Positions 16,430 through 24,722 of a stretch of DNA of 40,243 bases are shown here, one piece after another; position 1 is the stretch's first letter; each line of letters starts with the position of its first letter. The translations under genes and the position numbers were made by a program. Source of the DNA: an uncultured Bacilli bacterium (GTDB lineage Bacteria; Bacillota_I; Bacilli_A; RFN20; CAG-449). The notes beneath the pieces were generated by a model. The model searched no databases, was not told where the DNA came from, and was given only the letters and a program-made list of their open reading frames with translations. The stretch covers positions 1 to 40,243 of the forward strand of contig CALVKD010000082.1 in NCBI GenBank assembly GCA_944332525.1. Reading direction: 5' to 3'.

Positions 16430-17664
16430 ATTTTAACGGTTTTAAGCAACAATTCATCATTTTCGATGATGGTATTAAATAACTCTAAAATATCTTTATC
16501 AATATTATCGCTTTGCAAATATTTTTCACGAATTTGTTTAATAATTTCCATATGCTCTACAAATTTTCCTGATGCGAAAAGTTTAAAGCTCTCCTCAAAT
16601 TCTTTTTTCAAATCCTCATTTAAGGTTTTTAACGCTCTTGTTAAAACCTTTTTATTAATTGGTTTTAAGTTATGAAACATATTACTAGCTCTTAAAGACT
16701 TTATTTCTTTAATGCGGTTATCGATAAGCGTGTTGATGTCTTGAAGCGATGGATTATTATCGTTTTGCGATATTAATGAGCTATTTTGATTAACCACAGC
16801 TTTAATTTCTTGAAGATAAGGAATAATTCCGTCATCAGCTTGATAAGCAGTCAAAATGCCCATAAGAGGATTAAAAGCAAAAGTTAAAAGAAGGCCACTG
16901 CCAAGCATAATTACTTCAATTAAGTTAAGCGAAGTAATATCTGTGCAGAACAAAGCAATACACATTCCAATAATGCAGCCAATAAGAAAAATGAATGCGT
17001 AAATAAGTCCGTAGATTAATCCGCATTTTTTTAAAGCCGGGCTAATTTTTTGACGGCTAACTTTACTTCCCAAATGCGCTAAGCGATAAGGAATAGGTAA
17101 AGCAAATGAAGAAAAAGCATCATAAGAATAACGAAAAATTCGATATAAGAAAAAGAAGCAGGCGACAATATCGCTAGCTAAATAAACATAGATATAATTC
17201 GGCAAATTAATAACTTGGTTATAAATATTCATAGTTACGCCGCTATCATTAATTTGCTCATATAAACTAAGAATAATTTCTTGATTAAAAACAACATAAT
17301 TCATCGTAAAAACAATTAAGCAAAGCCATTGAATTAAAATAAAGAAAATAAATGTTAATAACGAATTAAAAATGCCTCTAAAACGCGGAGAAAAATATTC
17401 CTTATGATGTTTGCCAAAACTACTATAATTTATTTTTTCTCCAGATGAAGCTTCACCGATAACTGAGAGAAAATCAAAAACAAATGGAAAAAAGATTAGC
17501 CAACCGACTAAAACACTTATCAGTCCTCCATCATAAGGACTAATAAGATAAAAAAGGACAAGCTCTAAAACTTCCATTAAAAACAAAGCAATTGCAAAAG
17601 CAAAAAAATAACGGAAGTTCCGTTTATATGTCAAAAAAATATTTGATGAATATTCTCTAAACAT
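16426..17664 (-). CDS. Polytopic membrane protein with cytoplasmic C-terminal helix region
   Basis: A 412-residue protein with about six to seven hydrophobic segments (about 20-45, 48-70, 100-130, 155-180, 215-240, 248-275), then a 130-residue soluble, Lys/Glu/Asn-rich helical tail. No family recognised. Its stop overlaps the stop of the opposite GGDEF/EAL-like gene by 4 bases, leaving no room for a terminator. The start has AAGGAG overlapping the end of the HAD gene, 4 bases upstream, so the two are cotranscribed. Functional link to the neighbour is unknown. Confidence 0.75.
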   Translation of the reverse strand: MFREYSSNIFLTYKRNFRYFFAFAIALFLMEVLELVLFYLISPYDGGLISVLVGWLIFFPFVFDFLSVIGEASSGEKINYSSFGKHHKEYFSPRFRGIFNSLLTFIFFILIQWLCLIVFTMNYVVFNQEIILSLYEQINDSGVTMNIYNQVINLPNYIYVYLASDIVACFFFLYRIFRYSYDAFSSFALPIPYRLAHLGSKVSRQKISPALKKCGLIYGLIYAFIFLIGCIIGMCIALFCTDITSLNLIEVIMLGSGLLLTFAFNPLMGILTAYQADDGIIPYLQEIKAVVNQNSSLISQNDNNPSLQDINTLIDNRIKEIKSLRASNMFHNLKPINKKVLTRALKTLNEDLKKEFEESFKLFASGKFVEHMEIIKQIREKYLQSDNIDKDILELFNTIIENDELLLKTVKI

Positions 17665-17668
17665 TACC

Positions 17669-18310
17669 TTACTCCTTTATTACTTCAAGCAGTTCACCGA
17701 TATGGTGCAGAGGTTTCCCCATCTTAGACAATACTTGATAACTTTGATGTCCATCTGCGACTAACAAATAATTGATATGGCATTTTTGAGCGATTTCCCC
17801 ATCATGTAAAGTATCGCCAATCATTACAGTTTCATCGCGCTTTAAGCCTTTACGAGTTAAAAATTCTTCCAATGATGCTAGTTTTCCTTGAGCTTTAATA
17901 TCATCTTGTCCGACGATATCTTCAAAATAATCATAAATATGAGCCTGTTTTAACTGCTTAACTAACATATTTTTTTCCGAAGCTGAAACGACATAGAGAT
18001 GTTTATTAAGCTTTTTTAATTTATCTAAGGTCGAAATTAATCCTGGATATAGTTGGCATTTTGAGCTCTTTTCATTGTATAAAGCAAAAAAGTGCTTTGC
18101 TAATGTATCAAAATCATCTTTAGGTAAGTCAAAGCCGGCTTTCTTATAGTATTCAATCACCGGAAAGGTAAAAATATCTAAATATCTTTTTTTATCGATA
18201 GAAGGATGATTTTTCTCGTTTAGCATCTGATTAAGGATATCTAAGCAGACATCGACATCATCTAGAATCGTACCATTAAAATCAAATAAAATATAATTCA
18301 CATTTTTCAT
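17669..18310 (-). CDS. HAD-superfamily hydrolase, phosphoglycolate-phosphatase-like
   Basis: A 213-residue HAD protein with alpha-helical C1 cap. Motif I is FDFNGTILDD (residues 9-18): the nucleophile Asp is present and the second, general-acid Asp of DxD is Asn, a variant known in some HAD families. Motif II is the Ser in VVSAS, motif III a Lys after it, motif IV MIGDTLHDGEIA. It probably dephosphorylates a small metabolite; the substrate is not predictable. It has no clear ribosome binding site, and a TATAAT lies 9 bases before ATG. The membrane protein gene follows 4 bases after its stop. Confidence 0.85.
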   Translation of the reverse strand: MKNVNYILFDFNGTILDDVDVCLDILNQMLNEKNHPSIDKKRYLDIFTFPVIEYYKKAGFDLPKDDFDTLAKHFFALYNEKSSKCQLYPGLISTLDKLKKLNKHLYVVSASEKNMLVKQLKQAHIYDYFEDIVGQDDIKAQGKLASLEEFLTRKGLKRDETVMIGDTLHDGEIAQKCHINYLLVADGHQSYQVLSKMGKPLHHIGELLEVIKE

Positions 18311-18319
18311 AATAAATTA

Positions 18320-18347
18320 ATTATAGCAACTTTCTATCTTTTGTAAA
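18320..18347 (-). promoter_or_regulatory. Promoter of the HAD gene, leaderless geometry
   Basis: Read leftwards: TTTACA (18347-18342), 16 bases, TATAAT (18325-18320), 9 bases, ATG at 18310. The -35 box overlaps the T-tract of the preceding terminator. Confidence 0.5.
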
Positions 18348-18375
18348 AAAAGAAGATTAAAATTTAATCTTCTTT
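18344..18375 (-). terminator. Terminator after the NERD-like gene
   Basis: Perfect 12-bp stem AAAGAAGATTAA / TTAATCTTCTTT (18349-18360, 18364-18375) with a 3-base loop and T-tract at 18350-18344 on the minus strand. It overlaps the stop codon at 18374. Confidence 0.8.
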
Positions 18376-18982
18376 AATGGGCAACGCCTTTTTTATAAAT
18401 ATCAAGAACCAGTCTAGAAAGTAGCTGCGGATCAATTTCAGCAACAGAATTATCGCGTTCATAATTCTTGACCAATTTTTCGAAATTTTTTAAATTTATA
18501 ACTTTGCTATATTTATCTTCTCCGTCAATAACATTTCTCAATAAGCAAGAATTATTAACAATGACGCAGGCGACAAATAATTCCTTTGAAGAAGTGATTA
18601 AAGAAGCAAAGTAATTAACTCTTTCGCGATGTAATTTCATCGGATTATTAATAATTTTATTCTTCCCGCGATGATTATAACTAAACCACGATGGATCGCT
18701 CATCTTCCCGTCAATACCATAAGAATAATAATTTCTACCAACGCAATAGATATATTTATCGCCAAAGAGAAGATGATCGAAGTGGATGACTTTATTACCA
18801 ACTTTGATTGCTACTTTATTAAGAAGATATAAATCGCAATTTTTAGCTATTTTATATAAAGTTTTATAGACTTTCTTCTTAAAAGTTATTTTTTCCCAAA
18901 GCAAAGATAACGGATGATAAAACAATAAAAGTAATCCGCTTAGAGAAAATATAACGATGATAACAATCAAAAAGACAAACAT
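18374..18982 (-). CDS. Membrane-anchored NERD-like protein
   Basis: A 202-residue protein: N-terminal transmembrane helix (residues 2-25) followed by a soluble domain. The segment VIHFDHLLFGDKYIYCVGRNYYSYGIDGKM matches, in parts, the core of nuclease-related (NERD) domains, where an Asp-His pair, a strand and a Gly-rich turn followed by a Trp are typical (here DPSWFSY). The catalytic Lys/Glu set of nucleases is not clear, so activity is uncertain. Its ATG overlaps the deoD stop (TAATG), so both are one transcript. Confidence 0.55.
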   Translation of the reverse strand: MFVFLIVIIVIFSLSGLLLLFYHPLSLLWEKITFKKKVYKTLYKIAKNCDLYLLNKVAIKVGNKVIHFDHLLFGDKYIYCVGRNYYSYGIDGKMSDPSWFSYNHRGKNKIINNPMKLHRERVNYFASLITSSKELFVACVIVNNSCLLRNVIDGEDKYSKVINLKNFEKLVKNYERDNSVAEIDPQLLSRLVLDIYKKGVAH

Positions 18983-19686
18983 TATTCAGCGATTTCCAAA
19001 GCGATTTTCATCATATCGGTAAATGATTTCTCTCTTTGCTCTGCAGTTGTTTCTTCAGAGACGATAAAAGAATCTGATATAGTCAAAATCGTTAAAGCTT
19101 TTTTATGTAAAGAGGCAGCAATTGAGTAAAGCGCGTATGTTTCCATCTCAACAGCCATAACGCCCATTCTCGCCCAATTTTTCCAAACTTCTGGACGATC
19201 GTTATAAAAAATATCACTTGATAAAACATTTCCGACATGCGTTCTAACTTTTAATTCTTGAGCTTTATCATAAGCTTTCTTTAATAAATCAAAAGAAGCG
19301 ATTGCCGAGAATGTTCCTGGAAGTCCATATTGATGAGCCCAAGCCGAATTTGTGCAAGCTCCTTCAGCTAAAACGACATCAAATAATTTGCAGTCAGCTT
19401 GATAAGAACCGGCTGAGCCAATTCTGATGATGCTTTCAACGCCATATTCATTATATAATTCAGTAGCATAGATACCAACGCTTGGCATACCCATGCCCGA
19501 ACCCATGACTGAAACCTTTTTGCCGTTATAATAACCGGTAAAAGCTAACATATTTCTAACTCCGTTAACCTGCTTAACATCAGTTAAAAAATGTTCAGCG
19601 ATAAATTTAGCTCTTAAAGGATCGCCAGGGAATAAAACAGTTTTAGCGAAATCGCCCTTATTTGCTTGATTATGAGGTGTTGACAT
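18982..19686 (-). CDS. deoD: Purine-nucleoside phosphorylase
   Basis: A 234-residue hexameric-type PNP, usual length. Phosphate-binding FPGDPLRAKFIA (19-30) and the Arg region after it, the family signature GSGMGMPSVGIYATELY (62-78), the ribose/base site VEMET near 180, and the catalytic Asp in ISDSF near 205 are all visible. It splits purine (deoxy)nucleosides with phosphate for salvage in the cytoplasm. Strong AGGAGG precedes the ATG. It follows the cdaA terminator and is coupled to the NERD-like gene downstream. Confidence 0.95.
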   Translation of the reverse strand: MSTPHNQANKGDFAKTVLFPGDPLRAKFIAEHFLTDVKQVNGVRNMLAFTGYYNGKKVSVMGSGMGMPSVGIYATELYNEYGVESIIRIGSAGSYQADCKLFDVVLAEGACTNSAWAHQYGLPGTFSAIASFDLLKKAYDKAQELKVRTHVGNVLSSDIFYNDRPEVWKNWARMGVMAVEMETYALYSIAASLHKKALTILTISDSFIVSEETTAEQREKSFTDMMKIALEIAE

Positions 19687-19766
19687 TTGATTTCCTCCTA
19701 TTAATGTAACCTATTTTAGTCTATCACAAAAATAGCAAATAAAAAATATATCGCCGGCTTTGTCAC

Positions 19767-19794
19767 AAAATAAAAGAGGAATAATATTCCTCTT
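19767..19794 (-). terminator. Terminator after cdaA
   Basis: AAGAGGAAT-AAT-ATTCCTCTT (19774-19794), 9-bp perfect stem three bases after the cdaA stop, with T-rich sequence beyond it on the minus strand. Confidence 0.8.
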
Positions 19795-19797
19795 CAA

Positions 19798-20628
19798 TTA
19801 ATCTTCATTATAATGGAAGAATCTTCTCTTCTTTTTAGTTTCTTTATTTTGCTCTTCTTGTGCCCGTTTCTTATCATCAATTGACATTAAATCGCTAAAT
19901 TCACTTAGAAAAGTATCTAAAGGAACCACTTCAAGTGATCCATTATACGCTATTGAAACACGACCTGTTTCTTCAGAAACGACAACAGTAACCGAATCTG
20001 TGACTTCCGAAATACCAAATGCCGCGCGGTGACGAGAGCCAAACTTACCATTAACCGCACGAGTTGACGGAGTATAATAAACAGATGCTGCGACGATGAT
20101 ATTACCTCTAATAATAACCGCGCCATCGTGTAATCTTGTACCTTCATAGAAAATAGTTTCTAAAAGTTCTTGACTAACTGGTGCATTGATAATCGTACCA
20201 TTTTTCATATACTCATCAAGATTAGTTGATCTTTCAAACGTCATTAAAGCCCCTGTTTTACTTCTTGAAAGCGAATGAACTGTATCATCAATCTTTCTAT
20301 ATAAATCTGTCTTATCATACTTTAACTGATTAGATTTTGTCTTTTTCATTGGTAAGGAAAGAAAATGCCGAATTGAGCCGATATTGACGAAATAAAAGAT
20401 AACGAATCCAACAATTGAAAGTAATCCGAGGAATAAAGCTACTGTCGCTAAGCCAACCAAAGATAAAATAACTGTTAATAAAAGGACTGTCAATAAGACA
20501 TAAATAGCAGGTATTTTACGGAAAATAATGATATTAAGGACTGCAAAGGCAATAAAACAAATAATCACGATTGTTAGATTTGCAATTTCTAAATTTGTCA
20601 TCAATAAATTTGCCACGTTAAAAGCCAT
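19798..20628 (-). CDS. cdaA: Diadenylate cyclase (c-di-AMP synthase), CdaA type
   Basis: A 276-residue protein with three N-terminal transmembrane helices (about 12-95) and a DAC (DisA_N) domain at about 110-250. The catalytic motifs are LHDGAVII and FGSRHRAAFG (DGA and RHR), with GTRL before them. It makes c-di-AMP from two ATP, the nucleotide that controls potassium and turgor in Bacillota. The C-terminal tail is Lys/Glu-rich. The start follows GAGGG. In many Bacillota cdaA is followed by cdaR and glmM; here a terminator and deoD follow instead, so the usual operon is not conserved. Confidence 0.93.
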   Translation of the reverse strand: MAFNVANLLMTNLEIANLTIVIICFIAFAVLNIIIFRKIPAIYVLLTVLLLTVILSLVGLATVALFLGLLSIVGFVIFYFVNIGSIRHFLSLPMKKTKSNQLKYDKTDLYRKIDDTVHSLSRSKTGALMTFERSTNLDEYMKNGTIINAPVSQELLETIFYEGTRLHDGAVIIRGNIIVAASVYYTPSTRAVNGKFGSRHRAAFGISEVTDSVTVVVSEETGRVSIAYNGSLEVVPLDTFLSEFSDLMSIDDKKRAQEEQNKETKKKRRFFHYNED

Positions 20629-20724
20629 TTTTATACCCTCTTTTATATCTAATTTAAGTATATCAATTATTATTTTTAAATAAAATGACTAAATGAATAA
20701 TTTTTTCTGAACTTTCACTTATTT

Positions 20725-23586
20725 TCATAAACGAACTTCATCAAGAGGAAATTGTCTTTTTTTATAAACGAACAGCGGTGAAATATATAATGCTAAAAGC
20801 AATTCTAAAGCAATTGAAGCAAATAATGTTCCGTATATTAATCCCTTCTCAGTATAGACTATTTTAATAGTATGTTCACCTTCGCTAATAGATGAAATAT
20901 CGCAGGCAGAAAAGATATTAAAACGGATATATGTATTAACTTTCTTACCATCAATATAAATTTGCATTCCATCTTCATAAGGCAAAGTAAATAAGAATTC
21001 ATTTAATCCTTCTACCTTATTGAATTTACCGCTTAACGTTAAGCTTTGTAATTGATAAGAAAATGATGCATCAAATAGAGAACTTTGATTAATCGATTCA
21101 GCATACTTTCTTAATATATCAACGTTTTCATAATATATTTCTGGTTGAACTCGGAAATTTGTTAATTCATAACCGCTCTTGTTACGAAGAATTAAAGTAT
21201 GATAATGACGGCTATTATCGTCAAAAGATCTAATCCCGCGATGCCAATAGGATGTCATTTCATAACTTCTTCCATCCATTCTAACTTGTAAAACATCGTT
21301 ATACATATCTTTTAAAGCAAAGTATAGATTATATTCATCTTCGCCAAGAGAATATACTTCTTCTGGAACTTCAAAAGTAATCGTTATCTGAGCATTAGGT
21401 TTAAGATTATAATAACGTTCACCTGGATGGAGATATTCTTGGTGCGAAGATGTGACATCCTCTACTCCCGAACTATATGAAACATCATAATCAAGAGGCG
21501 AAAAAATATCTGCGTCTACTTGATTTGTTATCGCGCGATATAAAGAGTTTTGATACTCAAAATGATCATACCAATAAACATTATCACCAATATAATACCC
21601 GTCTCCGAGAAAAGTCGCAGAGTTAGATAATACGCTAAAACCTAAAGGTAAGGCAAACTGGTTTTCATATACAGAAATATCGCGGTAACTCATCTTTAAA
21701 TTATCAGAATTAAGCTGATTGGTAATATCTTCTATTGACGTTAAGAAATGTGGTTTATCGACTGAATAATCACTATTATCATCAATGAGATAACGAATAC
21801 CTAAAAATGCATTTGCCGCCAATGTCGATCCGCCATCATATCCTTCAAAAAATCCATTATCATGAAATCCAAGTTTTCCCATATAAGACATCACCTCAGC
21901 TAATTCACAAGATGAGAAATGAGAAATCCCATTATAGTCATAAAACAAAGGATCATTATCTATTTGATTATAGTTGCCTGGTCTATTAAAGGTATTTTCC
22001 ATTCGATAGGCATTATTAACATCTAACGCTTTTACTTCATCAACAACTGTTTGAAATTCATCATCTTTTAAATAGGTTTGATACTGTTGGTATTCATTGC
22101 TTTCAATATTGCTTTTCAAAATATTGTCGTCGCCGCGATAAGTCGAGATTAAACTCAATGCAGTTATAGCAACAGTTATAACCGGGGTAACAAATTTTGC
22201 TTTTGAATTAGATTTATTTGCAATCAAACTATTAATGAATAAAAGGACTAATGTTAAAGCAAAAATGGAAAAACTTATTAAAGAAAAATCATACATTTCA
22301 CCATCATCATTAATCGGTTGATTAAAAATAACGATTAAAGCTATAACAGTTAAGGATAACGGGGCTAAATAATCGTTTAAACGCGTTTTATCCATTTGAT
22401 CATATTGCTTGCCTCCAAAATAACAAACCATAAAAGAAATGATAAAAGAAAAACGCGTAGGAAACCAAGTAGGTGGTTTGCCTCCATGCATAATTACATA
22501 TAATCCATAATTTAAAACCGCTAAGAGATAAATAAGTAATAATCCTAGAGCTGAAAAACGTTCATGCTTAGAATAATGACGGTTGAAGAAATATAAAATG
22601 ACAAAAGCGAGCAAAGAAATTGAAGTAAACATATTGGCATAGCCGTCATATATCTTAATTTCACTTGCAGAATAACTATTTTCAAAAAATCCCTGCAATA
22701 ACATTGCCAAAGTATCAAAGGAAAAAGGATAATAAGAAAAAGAAAATCCGCTCGCCTTTGTCCCACCAAAATGAATAAAGGCTGATAGCCAAACCGGTGA
22801 AGCTAATAGACCGCCAATTAACGAATAAGTAATGAATCGTCCTACTAGTTTTTGCCAAGGAAATTTATCGCTTTTTAAATGTAAGTATTTTTTGTATTCG
22901 CCATAGCTACTAATTATTTTAAAAATCATAAACAGCACGCTAAATAAGCAGATAAACGCTCCTATATACCAAGAGCAAATCAACGCGTACATAAGGGCTA
23001 AAGGATAAAGCCATCTAGTTCTATCTTCCGTTAATCTTTCTAATCCTAAAATAACTAAAGGTAAAATCATAACTCCATCAAGCCACATAATATTAGAAAG
23101 ATACATAAAAGAATACGCGCATAATCCATATCCACAAGCAAACATTAAGTAACCAACTTTAGCATGTCCGGTTTTAAATCTTAAAAGTAAATACATACTC
23201 ACCGAGCTTAAAATCATCTTAACTATACCGATGATTAGCATAAATCCCGGAATATCTTTATCATTAACAAAAGCGACTAACAAATTTAACGGGGATGCTA
23301 AATAAAAAGCGTATATCGACATAAAATTTCCGCCGAAAGCTTTGCCTAAAGTATATGAAAGAGACTGATTATTTACCAAAATTGCTTTCAAATAACGAAA
23401 ATATGCTACATATTCGCTTTGAGCATCAATCATTAACATTGTTAATCCGTTTTCATTAAAAGGATAAAAATCATGGTTATAAAATAAGAAAATAACCATG
23501 ATGCTCGGAATAAGTAAAATTAAAGTTGCGATGAATATTTCTTTAATTATTGATTGTAGATTATTTTTTGTCAGACTTTTCTCCAT
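20725..23586 (-). CDS. yfhO: YfhO-family membrane protein (putative extracytoplasmic glycosyl transfer)
   Basis: A 953-residue GT-C-like protein with about a dozen transmembrane helices in the first 480 residues. A large extracytoplasmic part (about 485-925) follows, with a final helix near 930. FDTLAMLLQGFF and NIMWLDGVMILPLVILGLE resemble conserved YfhO segments. In B. subtilis yfhO is adjacent to csbB and takes part in GlcNAc decoration of lipoteichoic acid; the same pairing here supports a surface-glycan role. ATG 23586 (after GAGG) is preferred to TTG 23592. It overlaps the glycosyltransferase gene by 26 bases, so they are coupled. Confidence 0.87.
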   Translation of the reverse strand: MEKSLTKNNLQSIIKEIFIATLILLIPSIMVIFLFYNHDFYPFNENGLTMLMIDAQSEYVAYFRYLKAILVNNQSLSYTLGKAFGGNFMSIYAFYLASPLNLLVAFVNDKDIPGFMLIIGIVKMILSSVSMYLLLRFKTGHAKVGYLMFACGYGLCAYSFMYLSNIMWLDGVMILPLVILGLERLTEDRTRWLYPLALMYALICSWYIGAFICLFSVLFMIFKIISSYGEYKKYLHLKSDKFPWQKLVGRFITYSLIGGLLASPVWLSAFIHFGGTKASGFSFSYYPFSFDTLAMLLQGFFENSYSASEIKIYDGYANMFTSISLLAFVILYFFNRHYSKHERFSALGLLLIYLLAVLNYGLYVIMHGGKPPTWFPTRFSFIISFMVCYFGGKQYDQMDKTRLNDYLAPLSLTVIALIVIFNQPINDDGEMYDFSLISFSIFALTLVLLFINSLIANKSNSKAKFVTPVITVAITALSLISTYRGDDNILKSNIESNEYQQYQTYLKDDEFQTVVDEVKALDVNNAYRMENTFNRPGNYNQIDNDPLFYDYNGISHFSSCELAEVMSYMGKLGFHDNGFFEGYDGGSTLAANAFLGIRYLIDDNSDYSVDKPHFLTSIEDITNQLNSDNLKMSYRDISVYENQFALPLGFSVLSNSATFLGDGYYIGDNVYWYDHFEYQNSLYRAITNQVDADIFSPLDYDVSYSSGVEDVTSSHQEYLHPGERYYNLKPNAQITITFEVPEEVYSLGEDEYNLYFALKDMYNDVLQVRMDGRSYEMTSYWHRGIRSFDDNSRHYHTLILRNKSGYELTNFRVQPEIYYENVDILRKYAESINQSSLFDASFSYQLQSLTLSGKFNKVEGLNEFLFTLPYEDGMQIYIDGKKVNTYIRFNIFSACDISSISEGEHTIKIVYTEKGLIYGTLFASIALELLLALYISPLFVYKKRQFPLDEVRL

Positions 23587-24562
23587 GGGCAATAGACCTC
23601 ACTGAATCAAATTGTTCACCGATAAGATAGGTCGGACGATTTTGAGTATTAATGTGAATGACCTTTAAATACATACATGGGATGTACACTACAATTGATA
23701 GAACCCCAACAATCAAAATTCCAACAAAAATTATTAAAGCAAAAATTAAATGAAAATATGTTAATTCAGTACCAATATCTAAATTAGTGTTAATTATTAT
23801 ATAAGCGATAATGCAGCCAAGCATTCCTAAAAATCCGACAAAAGAAAATAATAATCCGATTTTCAAAACCATCGTTAATAAGCCGGTTGTTGAATCGACA
23901 AGGGTTCTCTCACCTAAATCAAACAATCTATGGAAATTATATTTAGTTTTTCCGGCTTCTCTTTGTTGTCTTTCAAATTTAATATAGCAAGTTTTAAGTC
24001 CAATAAACGGAACTTCACTACGAATGATTCTATCGCTTTCAGGTAATGAATTAAGGTAGTCTAAAGCTTTTCTTGAAAGAAGGCGGTACATTGAAACATT
24101 TGGAGGTACGACCTCTTTCTTAGCCACTTTATTTACGAAACGATAAAATATTCCCGAACTAGTCTTTTTAAAATAAGTATCGGTTTCTCTTTTACTCCGC
24201 TGAGGATTTACCACATCATATCCTTCTTCATATTTTTCTAAGAGCTGAAAAATTAATTCAGGTGGATCTTGCATATCGCAGTCAATCATAATCGCGCAGT
24301 CGCCGGTTGCTTTTTTCAAGCCAGCTGATAAAGCTGGGTCTTGTCCGCAGTTCTTACTTAATGATATATATGAAATACGTTCGGATTTAAGGCTTGCTTC
24401 ACGCAAAATTTCCAATGTTTTATCCTTAGATCCATCATCAACATAAATGAAATCGAAATTATATTTATCATTATCAATAAAAAGTTCTTCAGCCTTTTTT
24501 AAAAATAATGGAAGCATTTCCTCCTCATTATAACAAGGTACGATTATCGTAACGTTTTTCAT
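23561..24562 (-). CDS. csbB: Polyprenyl-phosphate glycosyltransferase, CsbB/GtrB-like
   Basis: A 333-residue GT2 enzyme of the DPM1/GtrB group. The GT-A domain begins VTIIVPCYNEEE and holds IYVDDGSKDKTLEIL and MIDCDMQDPPELI (the DxD-like QDPP motif). Two C-terminal transmembrane helices (about 228-255 and 263-295) anchor it. It should transfer a sugar from a nucleotide donor to undecaprenyl phosphate on the cytoplasmic face; YfhO downstream would use the lipid-linked sugar outside. The start follows AGGGAGG, with an extended -10 upstream. Sugar identity is not readable; csbB is by analogy. Confidence 0.85.
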   Translation of the reverse strand: MKNVTIIVPCYNEEEMLPLFLKKAEELFIDNDKYNFDFIYVDDGSKDKTLEILREASLKSERISYISLSKNCGQDPALSAGLKKATGDCAIMIDCDMQDPPELIFQLLEKYEEGYDVVNPQRSKRETDTYFKKTSSGIFYRFVNKVAKKEVVPPNVSMYRLLSRKALDYLNSLPESDRIIRSEVPFIGLKTCYIKFERQQREAGKTKYNFHRLFDLGERTLVDSTTGLLTMVLKIGLLFSFVGFLGMLGCIIAYIIINTNLDIGTELTYFHLIFALIIFVGILIVGVLSIVVYIPCMYLKVIHINTQNRPTYLIGEQFDSVRSIAHGEKSDKK

Positions 24563-24584
24563 AATGTCCTCCCTTTTTCTAAAG

Positions 24585-24593
24585 ATTATAACA
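24585..24593 (-). promoter_or_regulatory. Extended -10 promoter of the csbB-yfhO pair
   Basis: TGTTATAAT on the minus strand, 22 bases before ATG, same nonamer as at 7174-7182; no clear -35. Confidence 0.5.
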
Positions 24594-24669
24594 CTTTTAC
24601 TAAATTAAAAGATATTTTATTTAATTATTCTAGAAAAAGTAGCCTTAATTATATTTTATCTTCATAATT

Positions 24670-24697
24670 TTGACTATATAAAAAAATGGGTTATAAT
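24670..24697 (+). promoter_or_regulatory. Promoter of the FGGY kinase gene
   Basis: TTGACT, 16 bases, TATAAT, followed by TAAGAGG and ATG at 24723. Confidence 0.6.
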
Positions 24698-24722
24698 TAA
24701 CATATAGAAATAAGAGGTCCAT

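Noticed and set aside
23587-23592. TTG start two codons upstream in yfhO
   Set aside because: ATG 23586 has better spacing from GAGG.
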